This document shows positions 25,926 to 34,066 of a stretch of 64,000 nucleotides of DNA, piece after piece (the stretch's first letter is position 1; the number at the start of each line of letters is the position of its first letter). This DNA comes from Emticicia sp. C21 (GTDB lineage Bacteria > Bacteroidota > Bacteroidia > Cytophagales > Spirosomataceae). Where the stretch lies: positions 124,353 to 188,352 of the forward strand of contig NZ_QVMT01000011.1 of the NCBI RefSeq assembly GCF_003418935.1, given 5' to 3'. The translations under genes were made by a program, and so were the position numbers. The notes below the pieces were generated by a model. It had not been told where the DNA came from. It searched no databases and saw only the letters and a program-made list of their open reading frames with translations.

Positions 25926-28871
25926 ATGCTTAAAAAGAAATGGTTGGTAATAGTGTGGAGTTTTATTGCTTTCAATACCTACTCACAAATACAAATTACC
26001 TTCCCGGTTTCGCGAATCGTTTTTCAGAGGAATAATGCTAATCTGGCCAATGTAAATATTACAGGTAGTTATTTTCAGCAATTAGACCGCATCGATGCAC
26101 GCGCTTTTCCTGTTTATCCGGGCCAGGGTAATGAAGTTGGCTGGACAACCATACAGGACTACTTAACTACTGGTATTTTCAACGGATTTCTACAATTGAG
26201 TGGAGGGTGGTACAATATCGAAGTAAGAGGGGTTTTAAACGGGCAAGTAGTTACCTCATCCATACTTGAAAGAGTAGGGGTGGGCGAAGTATTTATTGTT
26301 GCAGGCCAGTCAAATGCCCAAGGTGATCCCAGTTATTCAGGCGGAGCAATTGGTGCTAGTGATGATCGCGTTTCTACTATAGATTATTATAATGCCGCAC
26401 TGAACGAAAACCAATTGCCATTCCAGTTTTCGCACATGAATAATTTCTCCCGAATGGCACCTTATAATTATGTGCCCTGGTTCTGGGGGCGATTAGGTGA
26501 TAAACTGGCACAAAAATATAATGTTCCTGTCTTATTTTATGGAGCAGCCCTAGGTGGAATTAATGTAAGTGCCTGGGAGAGGTCTTCGAGAGGAGAAGAT
26601 TTGCGTAAAGAATTACCTTCATTTATTGCTGTTGCTGGAATGCCTTTCAGAGCATTGCAAGCTGCGTTGCAACAATATGTTCCGCGCACAGGCGTACGGG
26701 CAGTACTTTGGCAACAAGGCGAAAGCGATGATCAGACTTCAGCTAATGCTTATTTTAACAGACTTAAAATAGTAATTGAAGCAAGTCGGAATAATTCAGG
26801 TAAAGGAGATTTGGCTTGGGTAGTTGCCCGCTCGTCTCGCAACCCGACTCCACATCAAAATGTAATTGATGGACAAAATATAACTATTGATCAGGTTCAT
26901 AATGTATTCAGAGGCCCTAATACTGATGAAATAACTGGTGCGAATTTCAGGGCTGATGGGGTACACTTTCATAACGAAGGACTAAACCGTGCCGCCGAGT
27001 ATTGGAATGATGCGTTGAACGATAATTTCTTTGCAAGCTCTCAGCCGTTGGAATCTAGGGGGTTAGTAAACGTCAGCTTATCTTGTAACCCTGCCAATCC
27101 TAACAATAAATTTACTATTCAGGTAAATGGCGATTACAGTAGCTTTAATTGGAGTAATGGGGTGAATGGTCGTTCAATTACAGTCAATAATGGAAGTTAT
27201 GTTGTCAAAACCACTGATTGGTATGGGAACTCACTCTTTTCACAACCAGTTCCTATTTCGCCAAATAATCCGGTAGTTCAACCTTCTGTTAATATTACTG
27301 GTCCGACTACTTTTTGTGATGGAGGAAGCGTAGCATTAATATCAAGTGAAGCTGGCGGAAATGTATGGAGCAATGGAGAACGAGGGCAAGCTATTGTGGC
27401 ACGTACGTCTGGCACTTATTCATTTACAAATTATACATTGAATGGTTGCCCATCGGTGTCTGGCTCTGTAAATGTCAATGTTAATCCTTTGCCACGTAAT
27501 AATATTTTGGTCAATAAAGATTTACCTATTTGTCCTGATGATAGTGTCATGTTGGTAACCGACAATTTTGAGAATGTATCTTATCAATGGAACACGAATG
27601 CCAACTCGCAGAATATCATAGTGAGAGATGCCGGGACATATAGTTTAAAACTTAGAGACCAGAATGGTTGTGAATCTACGAGTTTTATTAATGTAGGGCT
27701 TAGAGAGCGCCCGGTTACAAATATACTCCCTGATGGGCCTACCGTTTTTTGTTTGGGTAAAAGTGTGAATCTAAGTCCGAATGCCGATTTTAATGGATAT
27801 TTCTGGAGCAACGGAAGTACCAATAAAAATGTTAATATCAGAGCCAGTGGAGAGTACTCTTTAAGAGTTACGGATAATTTTGGATGCTTCTCGTTGCCGG
27901 TTTCACAAAATGTTACAGTAAATGCATTGCCGACTATTAAAATTGCAGCCACAGGTCTTGAACAATTTTGCCCGGGCAATGTGGTAAATCTTGAAGCAGC
28001 CTCTGACCAGAATTTAGTATATATGTGGAATACCGGAGCAGGATCTAAAGCTATTACTATAGCCAATCCAGGTCTTTATACTCTTCAGGTAAGAGATACC
28101 AATGGATGCGAATCTTTAGCCGATTCTGTAACTCTGAGCTACATTCCTCCGCCATCTGTTTCGATTTCAACTATAGATAATATTAATACTATTTGTGATG
28201 GTCTTAATGTAACCCTCAATGGCAGCAATGCCGTAAGTTATGCCTGGAATACCGGAGCAACAACAAAGGACATTGTAGTGGGCGAGGCAGGTACATATAC
28301 GCTTAAAATCAGGGATGAAAAAAACTGTGAATCAAATCCTGTTTCCTTTCAGGTATTCGTAAAAGATACGCCACCGGCGCCAACTTTAGAAAAAGATGGT
28401 GCTTATCAGGTAATAGCTATTCCGGCTACAAATATTCCGGGGCAGTATTTTAACTGGAAATTGGACGATGGGCCACTCCCTGATACATCAGAAGTTCTGA
28501 AAGTATCACGTCAGGGAAATTTTGCTGTTCGTACAGCCTTGAGATACAATAATACTAATAATGGTTCTTTGGTTTGTTATTCACCGTTTTCTCAAGTACT
28601 CAACTTCCTGATTCCAGCAGGTGATAATGGTCTTCGGGTCTATCCAAATCCGAACCCTACAGGAGAATTTACTATTGAGACTTTTGGAGATAATCCGAAT
28701 GCGAGAATTGATGTCTATTCTTTAAGCGGACTAAATGTTTACACAGGTGCAATAGCTGAATTAAAGCAGAAACGAGAACTGAATCTCAAGACGCTTGAGC
28801 CCGGTGTCTATATTATCCGGTTGACTAGCGGAGATTTTAAAGCGACACAGAAACTTTTCATAAAATACTAG
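25926..28871 (+). CDS. secreted sialate O-acetylesterase-like SGNH protein with Ig-like repeats and T9SS sorting domain, copy 2
   Basis: A 981-residue paralog of the upstream gene with the same plan: signal peptide ending FNTYSQ; N-terminal ITFPVSRIVFQRNN, matching the neighbour's ITFPMNRAVFQRNN; esterase motifs GEVFIVAGQSNAQG, LWQQGESDD and RADGVHFH; five Ig-like repeats instead of four (each FC/IC...GC); and a T9SS tail starting YPNPNPTGEF and ending in Lys-Tyr. The catalytic Ser and Asp-His are intact, so both copies look active. ATG 25926 is preferred over a GTG 6 nt upstream. The gene ends at a strong terminator. Natural substrates, such as acetylated polysaccharides, cannot be fixed from sequence. 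Confidence 0.88.
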   Translation: MLKKKWLVIVWSFIAFNTYSQIQITFPVSRIVFQRNNANLANVNITGSYFQQLDRIDARAFPVYPGQGNEVGWTTIQDYLTTGIFNGFLQLSGGWYNIEVRGVLNGQVVTSSILERVGVGEVFIVAGQSNAQGDPSYSGGAIGASDDRVSTIDYYNAALNENQLPFQFSHMNNFSRMAPYNYVPWFWGRLGDKLAQKYNVPVLFYGAALGGINVSAWERSSRGEDLRKELPSFIAVAGMPFRALQAALQQYVPRTGVRAVLWQQGESDDQTSANAYFNRLKIVIEASRNNSGKGDLAWVVARSSRNPTPHQNVIDGQNITIDQVHNVFRGPNTDEITGANFRADGVHFHNEGLNRAAEYWNDALNDNFFASSQPLESRGLVNVSLSCNPANPNNKFTIQVNGDYSSFNWSNGVNGRSITVNNGSYVVKTTDWYGNSLFSQPVPISPNNPVVQPSVNITGPTTFCDGGSVALISSEAGGNVWSNGERGQAIVARTSGTYSFTNYTLNGCPSVSGSVNVNVNPLPRNNILVNKDLPICPDDSVMLVTDNFENVSYQWNTNANSQNIIVRDAGTYSLKLRDQNGCESTSFINVGLRERPVTNILPDGPTVFCLGKSVNLSPNADFNGYFWSNGSTNKNVNIRASGEYSLRVTDNFGCFSLPVSQNVTVNALPTIKIAATGLEQFCPGNVVNLEAASDQNLVYMWNTGAGSKAITIANPGLYTLQVRDTNGCESLADSVTLSYIPPPSVSISTIDNINTICDGLNVTLNGSNAVSYAWNTGATTKDIVVGEAGTYTLKIRDEKNCESNPVSFQVFVKDTPPAPTLEKDGAYQVIAIPATNIPGQYFNWKLDDGPLPDTSEVLKVSRQGNFAVRTALRYNNTNNGSLVCYSPFSQVLNFLIPAGDNGLRVYPNPNPTGEFTIETFGDNPNARIDVYSLSGLNVYTGAIAELKQKRELNLKTLEPGVYIIRLTSGDFKATQKLFIKY

Positions 28872-28899
28872 AAGGGGTGAATATTCACCCCTTTTTTAT
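28872..28899 (+). terminator. intrinsic terminator after esterase copy 2
   Basis: A perfect 22-bp palindrome (28872-28893) lies directly after the stop codon and is followed by TTTTATTTTG. Its T-run abuts the -33 box of the nuo promoter. Confidence 0.9.
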
Positions 28900-28929
28900 T
28901 TTGTTTCTAAACTTTCCTTAGTAATTTTG
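28900..28929 (+). promoter_or_regulatory. predicted nuo operon promoter
   Basis: TTTG at 28900-28903 and TAATTTTG at 28922-28929 match both boxes of the Bacteroidota promoter consensus exactly, with an 18-nt spacer. Transcription would begin about 90 nt before nuoA. Confidence 0.75.
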
Positions 28930-29029
28930 AAACGCAATTGTTTTGCAACCAAACGAAGCATTTAATTGTTATTAATGTAGGCGAAAAACTAATAAAAGCC
29001 CTATATTACTAATTACTATTACAGTTATT

Positions 29030-29404
29030 ATGAAAGAATACTTGCCGTCAGATTTTCTCCCTATTTTGGTGCAGTTAATCGCTGCTATTGGTTTTATAGT
29101 CTTTACAATGATCGTTACACACTCAATAGGTCCTAAAAGACATAGTGCTAAAAAAGACGACCCTTTTGAGTGTGGTATTGAGGCACAAGGTGATGCCAGA
29201 ACTCCTATTTCAATCAAATACTTTCTGATAGCTATCCTGTTTGTGCTTTTCGACGTAGAGATTATTTTTATGTATCCTTGGGCCGTAAACTTTATGAAGT
29301 TAGGCTGGTTTGGTTTCGTGGAAATGATACTTTTTGTTGCTTTATTGATGGCTGGGTTCTACTACATCATTAAGAAAGGTGTACTAACCTGGGACAAAGA
29401 ATAA
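29030..29404 (+). CDS. nuoA: NADH-quinone oxidoreductase subunit A
   Basis: A 124-residue membrane subunit of respiratory complex I, at the junction of the peripheral and membrane arms. Three helices are seen. The loop FECGIEAQGDARTPISIKYF contains the conserved ECG motif, and FVLFDVEIIFMYPWAV is the typical second helix. The gene is separated from nuoB by 243 bp that hold a terminator-like hairpin and a degenerate repeat, which is unusual inside a nuo operon. Confidence 0.95.
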   Translation: MKEYLPSDFLPILVQLIAAIGFIVFTMIVTHSIGPKRHSAKKDDPFECGIEAQGDARTPISIKYFLIAILFVLFDVEIIFMYPWAVNFMKLGWFGFVEMILFVALLMAGFYYIIKKGVLTWDKE

Positions 29405-29410
29405 GTACAC

Positions 29411-29440
29411 GTCGGGTTATCAAATCCGACAATTTTGTTT
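29411..29440 (+). terminator. terminator-like hairpin between nuoA and nuoB
   Basis: GTCGGGTT (29411-29418) pairs with AATCCGAC (29423-29430), with one G-T wobble and a 4-nt loop, followed by AATTTTGTTTT. It may act as a partial terminator, lowering expression downstream of nuoA. Confidence 0.5.
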
Positions 29441-29463
29441 TAGGTGTATTAGTCTTGAACTTT

Positions 29464-29523
29464 GATTTAACTGATTAAGATGAAAGAGTATATTCAGAAT
29501 TTAATTAGTATAATCATGAAATC
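29464..29523. repeat. degenerate inverted repeat in the nuoA-nuoB gap
   Basis: GATTTAACTGATTA (29464-29477) pairs imperfectly with TAATCATGAAATC (29511-29523). The wording, GATTTAACTGATTAA followed by AATCATG...ATCATGG, resembles dispersed repeats I associate with Bacteroidota intergenic regions. That resemblance is from memory and needs a genome search. No gene is supported here. Confidence 0.4.
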
Positions 29524-29647
29524 TGGTAAAACGGTCCGCCATCATGGCAAAGTTTAAGACAATTCGCTCAATAATTTTCACAGATTTCTAAAAATTGTTT
29601 TAGACTTTATTCGTTAATAAGTCGCTAAACAAGAACAGATAAAAGAT

Positions 29648-30190
29648 ATGAGTTCAGTAAAAATGGTGGAAGCACCGGAAGGATTCGAGGGAGCAGGCTT
29701 CTTCGCTACTTCATTAGATAAAGTTATTGGTATGGCACGTAGCTACTCGTTATGGCCTTTGCCGTTTGCCACTTCTTGTTGTGGTATTGAGTTTATGGCT
29801 ACCATGGGTTCACACTACGATATCTCACGTTTCGGTTCAGAAAGACCAAGTTTCTCACCTCGTCAGGCTGACCTTTTGATGGTAATGGGTACTATTGCCA
29901 AAAAAATGGGTCCGGTGGTTAAACAGGTGTATTTACAGATGGCCGAACCGCGTTGGGTAATTGCCGTAGGTGCATGTGCCTCCAGTGGTGGTATTTTTGA
30001 TACGTATTCAGTATTACAGGGAATTGACCGTATTATTCCGGTTGATGTATATGTACCGGGTTGTCCGCCTCGCCCCGAGCAGATTCTTGATGGCTTAATG
30101 CAGATTCAGGAGCTGGCCAGAAACGAGTCGCTTCGTCGCAGAAATACCCCTGAGTACTCAGCCTTATTAGAGTCATATAATATTCAATAA
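29648..30190 (+). CDS. nuoB: NADH-quinone oxidoreductase subunit B
   Basis: A 180-residue peripheral subunit that carries the terminal [4Fe-4S] cluster N2, the direct electron donor to quinone. The four-Cys pattern is intact: tandem Cys in [12 protein letters not shown], Cys in VGACASSGG and Cys in [25 protein letters not shown] matches the family. The N-terminus is short, as in other Bacteroidota. The stop is followed after 2 nt by an octamer-repeat palindrome that occupies the whole gap to nuoC. Confidence 0.96.
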   Translation: MSSVKMVEAPEGFEGAGFFATSLDKVIGMARSYSLWPLPFATSCCGIEFMATMGSHYDISRFGSERPSFSPRQADLLMVMGTIAKKMGPVVKQVYLQMAEPRWVIAVGACASSGGIFDTYSVLQGIDRIIPVDVYVPGCPPRPEQILDGLMQIQELARNESLRRRNTPEYSALLESYNIQ

Positions 30191-30192
30191 AA

Positions 30193-30306
30193 TTTAGTGA
30201 TTGAGCGATTTAGCGGCCGCCGCGCGGTGAATGAGTGATTAACTAAAAGTTTGAATTAATCACTTAATGTAAAATCACTAAATCACTCATTCACTCAATC
30301 ACTCAA
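30193..30306. repeat. octamer-arm inverted repeat element, copy B, with a GC-only block
   Basis: Left arm: TTTAGTGA, TTGAGCGA, TTTAGCGG, then a run of 15 G/C bases (30213-30227, including a NotI site GCGGCCGC), then TGAATGAGTGATTAA. Right arm: TCACTTAA at 30260-30267, then four in-phase 8-mers at 30275-30306 (TCACTAAA, TCACTCAT, TCACTCAA, TCACTCAA). It fills the nuoB-nuoC gap, starting 2 nt after one gene and ending 9 nt before the next. Confidence 0.85.
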
Positions 30307-30315
30307 TAGAATTGC

Positions 30316-30816
30316 ATGTTAAGTAGTCAACAAATAGCAGAAGATTTATTAGCTCATTTTGGTGAAAATGTGAAGAACTTCGAAGAACCTTATGAGCTGC
30401 TTACTTTTACAACCAATCGTCAGAATATAATCAATCTGCTGGTATATCTCAACAAGCACGAAACATTCCGTTTCCGTTTTCTTACAGATATTTGTGGTCT
30501 TCATTTACCAGATAATGCAGGTGAAGAATTTGGCGTAGTGTATCATTTGCATAGCTTAGAGAACAACAAACGCATTCGCATAAAAGTGTTCATCCCGGCT
30601 GATGATATTCACATTCCAACTGCTACTACATTATATGCTACCGCAAACTGGCTGGAAAGAGAAACCTATGATTTCTTCGGAATTATCTTCGACGGGCACC
30701 CGAATCTGAAACGTATTCTGAATATTGATGAGATGGATTACTTCCCGATGAGAAAGGAATATCCGTTAGAAGATGCTACCCGTCAGGATAAGATTGATGC
30801 ACTTTTCGGACGTTAA
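30316..30816 (+). CDS. nuoC: NADH-quinone oxidoreductase subunit C
   Basis: A 166-residue 30-kDa-type subunit of the complex I Q-module. The diagnostic run is ANWLERETYDFFGIIFDGHPNL in two pieces, matching the family's ERE.yDlfGi.f.gHP pattern, followed by KRILNIDEMDYFPMRKEYPLED. It is separate from nuoD, unlike the E. coli nuoCD fusion. Its ATG is preceded 9 nt upstream by the right arm of repeat copy B, so its initiation region may be held in RNA structure. Confidence 0.95.
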   Translation: MLSSQQIAEDLLAHFGENVKNFEEPYELLTFTTNRQNIINLLVYLNKHETFRFRFLTDICGLHLPDNAGEEFGVVYHLHSLENNKRIRIKVFIPADDIHIPTATTLYATANWLERETYDFFGIIFDGHPNLKRILNIDEMDYFPMRKEYPLEDATRQDKIDALFGR

Positions 30817-30879
30817 TAAAAATTCGAACAATTAGCATTGTAATATAAAATTATCGAGGTTAATTGAAAATAGTATACA

Positions 30880-32118
30880 ATGGCAGAAGAACTGATTATC
30901 CCTAAAAACACTACCGATGCATTGGCCTTGAACAGACCAATTGTTGAGGATACAGAATATACTACTCTCAATTTGGGGCCTACTCACCCTGCAACACATG
31001 GTATCTTCCAGAACGTGTTGAAAATGGACGGCGAAAAAATCGTATCAGGCGAACAAACTGTCGGATACATTCACCGCGCATTTGAGAAAATTGCAGAACG
31101 TCGGCCTTTCTATCAGATTACTACGCTTACTGACCGTATGAACTACTGTTCTTCGCCTATCAACAATATGGGCTGGCACATGACTGTAGAGAAACTGTTG
31201 GGTGTAACCGTACCTAAACGTGCGCAGTACATCAGGGTAATTATGATGGAGTTGGCTCGTATTACCGACCACTTGATCTGTAACTCAATTTTAGGCGTAG
31301 ATACAGGAGCTTATTCAGGCTTCTTATACTTGTTTCAGGAGAGAGAAAAAATATATGAAATCTACGAAGAGATGTGTGGTGCTCGTCTGACAACGAATAT
31401 GGGTCGCATCGGGGGCATGGAGCGTGATTTATCACCAACAGCGTTGAAGAAGATCAAGCAGGCGGTTTATCATGACTTGCCAAAAGCTTTGGCTGAATTT
31501 GAGAAACTCTTTAACAGAAACAGAATATTTATTGATAGAGTAGTAAACGTAGGGCCTATCACGGCAGAACGTGCCTTGGAATACGGTTTTACAGGTCCTA
31601 ATCTACGCGCCGCAGGTGTTGACTATGACGTGCGTGTAATGGAGCCATACTCATCATATGAAGACTTTGAGTTTGATATTCCGGTAGGCCACAATGGTGA
31701 TACCTACGACCGTTTCATGGTGCGTAACCAGGAAATGTGGGAGAGTATCAAAATCATTAAACAAGCGATTGAAAACCTACCAGAAGGCCCGTATTATGCC
31801 AACGAAAACCATTACTATTTACCACCTAAACAAGCGGTGTATAGTAATATGGAGGCTTTAATCTATCACTTTAAGATTGTGATGGGTGAAATTGATGCAC
31901 CTGTAGGAGAAGTATACCATGCAGTTGAGGGCGGTAATGGCGAATTAGGTTTCTATCTGATAAGCGATGGTGGCCGTGCTCCATACCGTTTACACTTCCG
32001 TCGTCCTTGCTTTATTTATTACCAGGCTTATCCTGAGATGTGTAAAGGTGTTGCCATTTCAGATGCCATTGCAATTATGAGTAGTCTCAATGTAATTGCA
32101 GGAGAATTAGATGCCTAA
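30880..32118 (+). CDS. nuoD: NADH-quinone oxidoreductase subunit D
   Basis: A 412-residue 49-kDa-type subunit that, with NuoB, forms the quinone site. Family blocks are clear: LNLGPTHPATHGIFQNVLKM, GYIHRAFEKIAERR, DRMNYCSSPINN, MMELARITDHLICNSILG, and the C-terminal APYRLHFRRPCF. The usual ending motif is modified (SSLNVIAGELDA) but of correct length. A short spacer of 63 nt follows nuoC and 16 nt precede nuoE, so it belongs to the same transcript. Confidence 0.97.
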   Translation: MAEELIIPKNTTDALALNRPIVEDTEYTTLNLGPTHPATHGIFQNVLKMDGEKIVSGEQTVGYIHRAFEKIAERRPFYQITTLTDRMNYCSSPINNMGWHMTVEKLLGVTVPKRAQYIRVIMMELARITDHLICNSILGVDTGAYSGFLYLFQEREKIYEIYEEMCGARLTTNMGRIGGMERDLSPTALKKIKQAVYHDLPKALAEFEKLFNRNRIFIDRVVNVGPITAERALEYGFTGPNLRAAGVDYDVRVMEPYSSYEDFEFDIPVGHNGDTYDRFMVRNQEMWESIKIIKQAIENLPEGPYYANENHYYLPPKQAVYSNMEALIYHFKIVMGEIDAPVGEVYHAVEGGNGELGFYLISDGGRAPYRLHFRRPCFIYYQAYPEMCKGVAISDAIAIMSSLNVIAGELDA

Positions 32119-32134
32119 AATTTGATTACACAAA

Positions 32135-32632
32135 ATGATTGAACTTACAAATACGATAGCTTTTACTCCTGAACGTCTGGCTAAAGCCCAGGAAATGATT
32201 GCCCGTTATCCGGAAGGAAGACAAAAATCAGCTTTAATGCCAATTATGCATTTAGCCCAGGAGCAATTTGCATGGATGAGCCAGGATGTAATGGATTATG
32301 TTGCTTCATTATTAAATATCACTCCGGTAGAAGTATACGAAGTAGCTACTTTTTATACTATGTTTCATCTGGAACCCGTTGGCAAGCACGTAATTGAGTA
32401 CTGCCGTACAGGTCCTTGTGTATTAATGGGTGGTGAAGAAGTATATGCTCACCTGACCCAGAAATTAGGTGTTAAAAAAGGTCAGACTACATCTGATGGT
32501 CTTTTTACATTAAAAGAGGTGGAGTGTCTGGCTGCTTGCGGCTGGGGGCCCTGCTTCCAGATTCGTGAAAAGTACTATATGAACCTGACCAATGATAAAG
32601 TTGACAAGATAATTGCAGAATTATCAAGATAA
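32135..32632 (+). CDS. nuoE: NADH-quinone oxidoreductase subunit E
   Basis: A 165-residue 24-kDa-type subunit of the NADH dehydrogenase module, with a [2Fe-2S] thioredoxin-like fold. The four ligands are two Cys in CRTGPC (spaced by four residues) and two in CLAAC, matching C-x4-C ... C-x3-C. The N-terminal helical part contains ALMPIMHLAQEQFAWMSQDV. It is followed by nuoF after 63 nt. The presence of nuoE, F and G shows this is the NADH-using form of complex I. Confidence 0.96.
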   Translation: MIELTNTIAFTPERLAKAQEMIARYPEGRQKSALMPIMHLAQEQFAWMSQDVMDYVASLLNITPVEVYEVATFYTMFHLEPVGKHVIEYCRTGPCVLMGGEEVYAHLTQKLGVKKGQTTSDGLFTLKEVECLAACGWGPCFQIREKYYMNLTNDKVDKIIAELSR

Positions 32633-32695
32633 TACAGCCGTTTCGCAATCGGGAACAGCAATCAATAAAAGTTTTTGATTTTCTAATATAGATTC

Positions 32696-34030
32696 ATGAA
32701 GATATTAACCGAACATATTAACACCCCTGGTATTGAAACCTTTGATGTATATCGCAAAAAAGGTGGTTATACGGCTGTTGAGAAAGCAATCAAGACGATG
32801 GGTCCTGATGCAGTGGTAGAAGAAGTTAAGAAATCAGGTGTGCGTGGCCGTGGAGGTGCAGGTTTCCCGATGGGTATGAAGTGGTCTTTCTTGGCGAAAC
32901 CAGAGGGTGTTCCTCGTTATCTGGTTTGTAATGCAGATGAATCGGAGCCGGGTACTTTCAAAGACCATTACCTAATGAAAAATATTCCTCACTTATTGAT
33001 AGAGGGGATGATTATTTCGAGTTATGCTTTAGGGGCTAATAAATCGTTTATCTATGTAAGAGGGGAGTTAATGTACGTGATTCATATCCTTGAAAAAGCC
33101 ATTGAAGAAGCAAAAGCGGCCGGCTTTTTAGGAAAGAATATCTTAGGAAGCGGTTATGATTTAGAATTAATAGTTCAGCCTGGCGGTGGTGCGTATATAT
33201 GTGGAGAGGAAACAGCCTTGTTAGAGTCGTTGGAAGGTAAAAGAGGCAACCCAAGAAATAAGCCCCCTTTCCCTGCTGTAAAAGGCTTATACCAATGCCC
33301 TACTGTAGTAAATAACGTTGAATCAATTGCTACAACATCATGGATTATCAATAATGGTGGTGAGGCTTATGCAGCTATTGGGATTGGTAAAAGTACAGGT
33401 ACAAAATTGATTTCAGCTTCAGGTCATATCAATAAGCCGGGTGTTTATGAAATCGATCTGGGTGTTTCTTGCGACGAATTCCTGAATTCTGATGAATATT
33501 GTGGTGGAGTCCGTAAAGGACATTATTTAAAAGCGGTAGTTGCAGGTGGTTCGTCAGTACCAATTGTACCTGGTCATTTATTTCTGAAAACTGCTAACGG
33601 AGAAGATAGATTAATGAGTTACGAGTCATTGTCAGATGGTGGTTTTGCTACCGGAACAATGTTAGGTTCTGGTGGTTTCATCGTATTTGATGAAACAGCT
33701 TGTATCGTGCGTAATACATGGAACTTTGCTCGTTTCTATGAGCATGAGTCTTGTGGGCAATGTTCACCTTGTCGTGAAGGAACAGGCTGGATGCAAAAAG
33801 TACTAAACCGTATTGAACATGGAAAGGGCTCAATGCATGATATTGATTTATTAGTAGATATTTCAAAGAAAATCGAGGGTAATACTATTTGTCCTTTGGG
33901 TGATGCTGCGGCTTGGCCTGTTGCTTCGGCTATCCGTCATTTCCGCGATGAATTTGAGTGGCATATCAAAGAACCAATTGCTGCCACAAGACCAGGTGCT
34001 GTTTATATGAAAGAAAGTGTGTTAGTGTAA
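32696..34030 (+). CDS. nuoF: NADH-quinone oxidoreductase subunit F
   Basis: A 444-residue 51-kDa-type subunit that binds NADH, FMN and one [4Fe-4S] cluster. The glycine-rich NADH region is GRGGAGFPMGMKW. The FMN part includes CNADESEPGTFKD and GAYICGEETALLESLEGKRG. The cluster ligands are in ESCGQCSPCREGTGWM with the fourth Cys in TICPLGDAAAWP. The length fits the family. It sits between nuoE and nuoG in the standard order. Confidence 0.97.
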   Translation: MKILTEHINTPGIETFDVYRKKGGYTAVEKAIKTMGPDAVVEEVKKSGVRGRGGAGFPMGMKWSFLAKPEGVPRYLVCNADESEPGTFKDHYLMKNIPHLLIEGMIISSYALGANKSFIYVRGELMYVIHILEKAIEEAKAAGFLGKNILGSGYDLELIVQPGGGAYICGEETALLESLEGKRGNPRNKPPFPAVKGLYQCPTVVNNVESIATTSWIINNGGEAYAAIGIGKSTGTKLISASGHINKPGVYEIDLGVSCDEFLNSDEYCGGVRKGHYLKAVVAGGSSVPIVPGHLFLKTANGEDRLMSYESLSDGGFATGTMLGSGGFIVFDETACIVRNTWNFARFYEHESCGQCSPCREGTGWMQKVLNRIEHGKGSMHDIDLLVDISKKIEGNTICPLGDAAAWPVASAIRHFRDEFEWHIKEPIAATRPGAVYMKESVLV

Positions 34031-34066
34031 GCTACCTGTTTAAACTGAATTAAGAAATTAGATTTT

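Noticed and set aside
27584-28066. Minus-strand frame of 160 codons inside esterase copy 2
   Set aside because: It lies opposite Ig-like repeats and has no signal, motif or start context.
29484-29558. Possible 25-residue ORF between nuoA and nuoB
   Set aside because: It runs through the degenerate repeat, is very short and shows no coding signal.
30260-30306. CRISPR-like direct repeats (TCACTCAA units)
   Set aside because: Units are contiguous 8-mers without unique spacers, and they occur as inverted arms rather than as an array.
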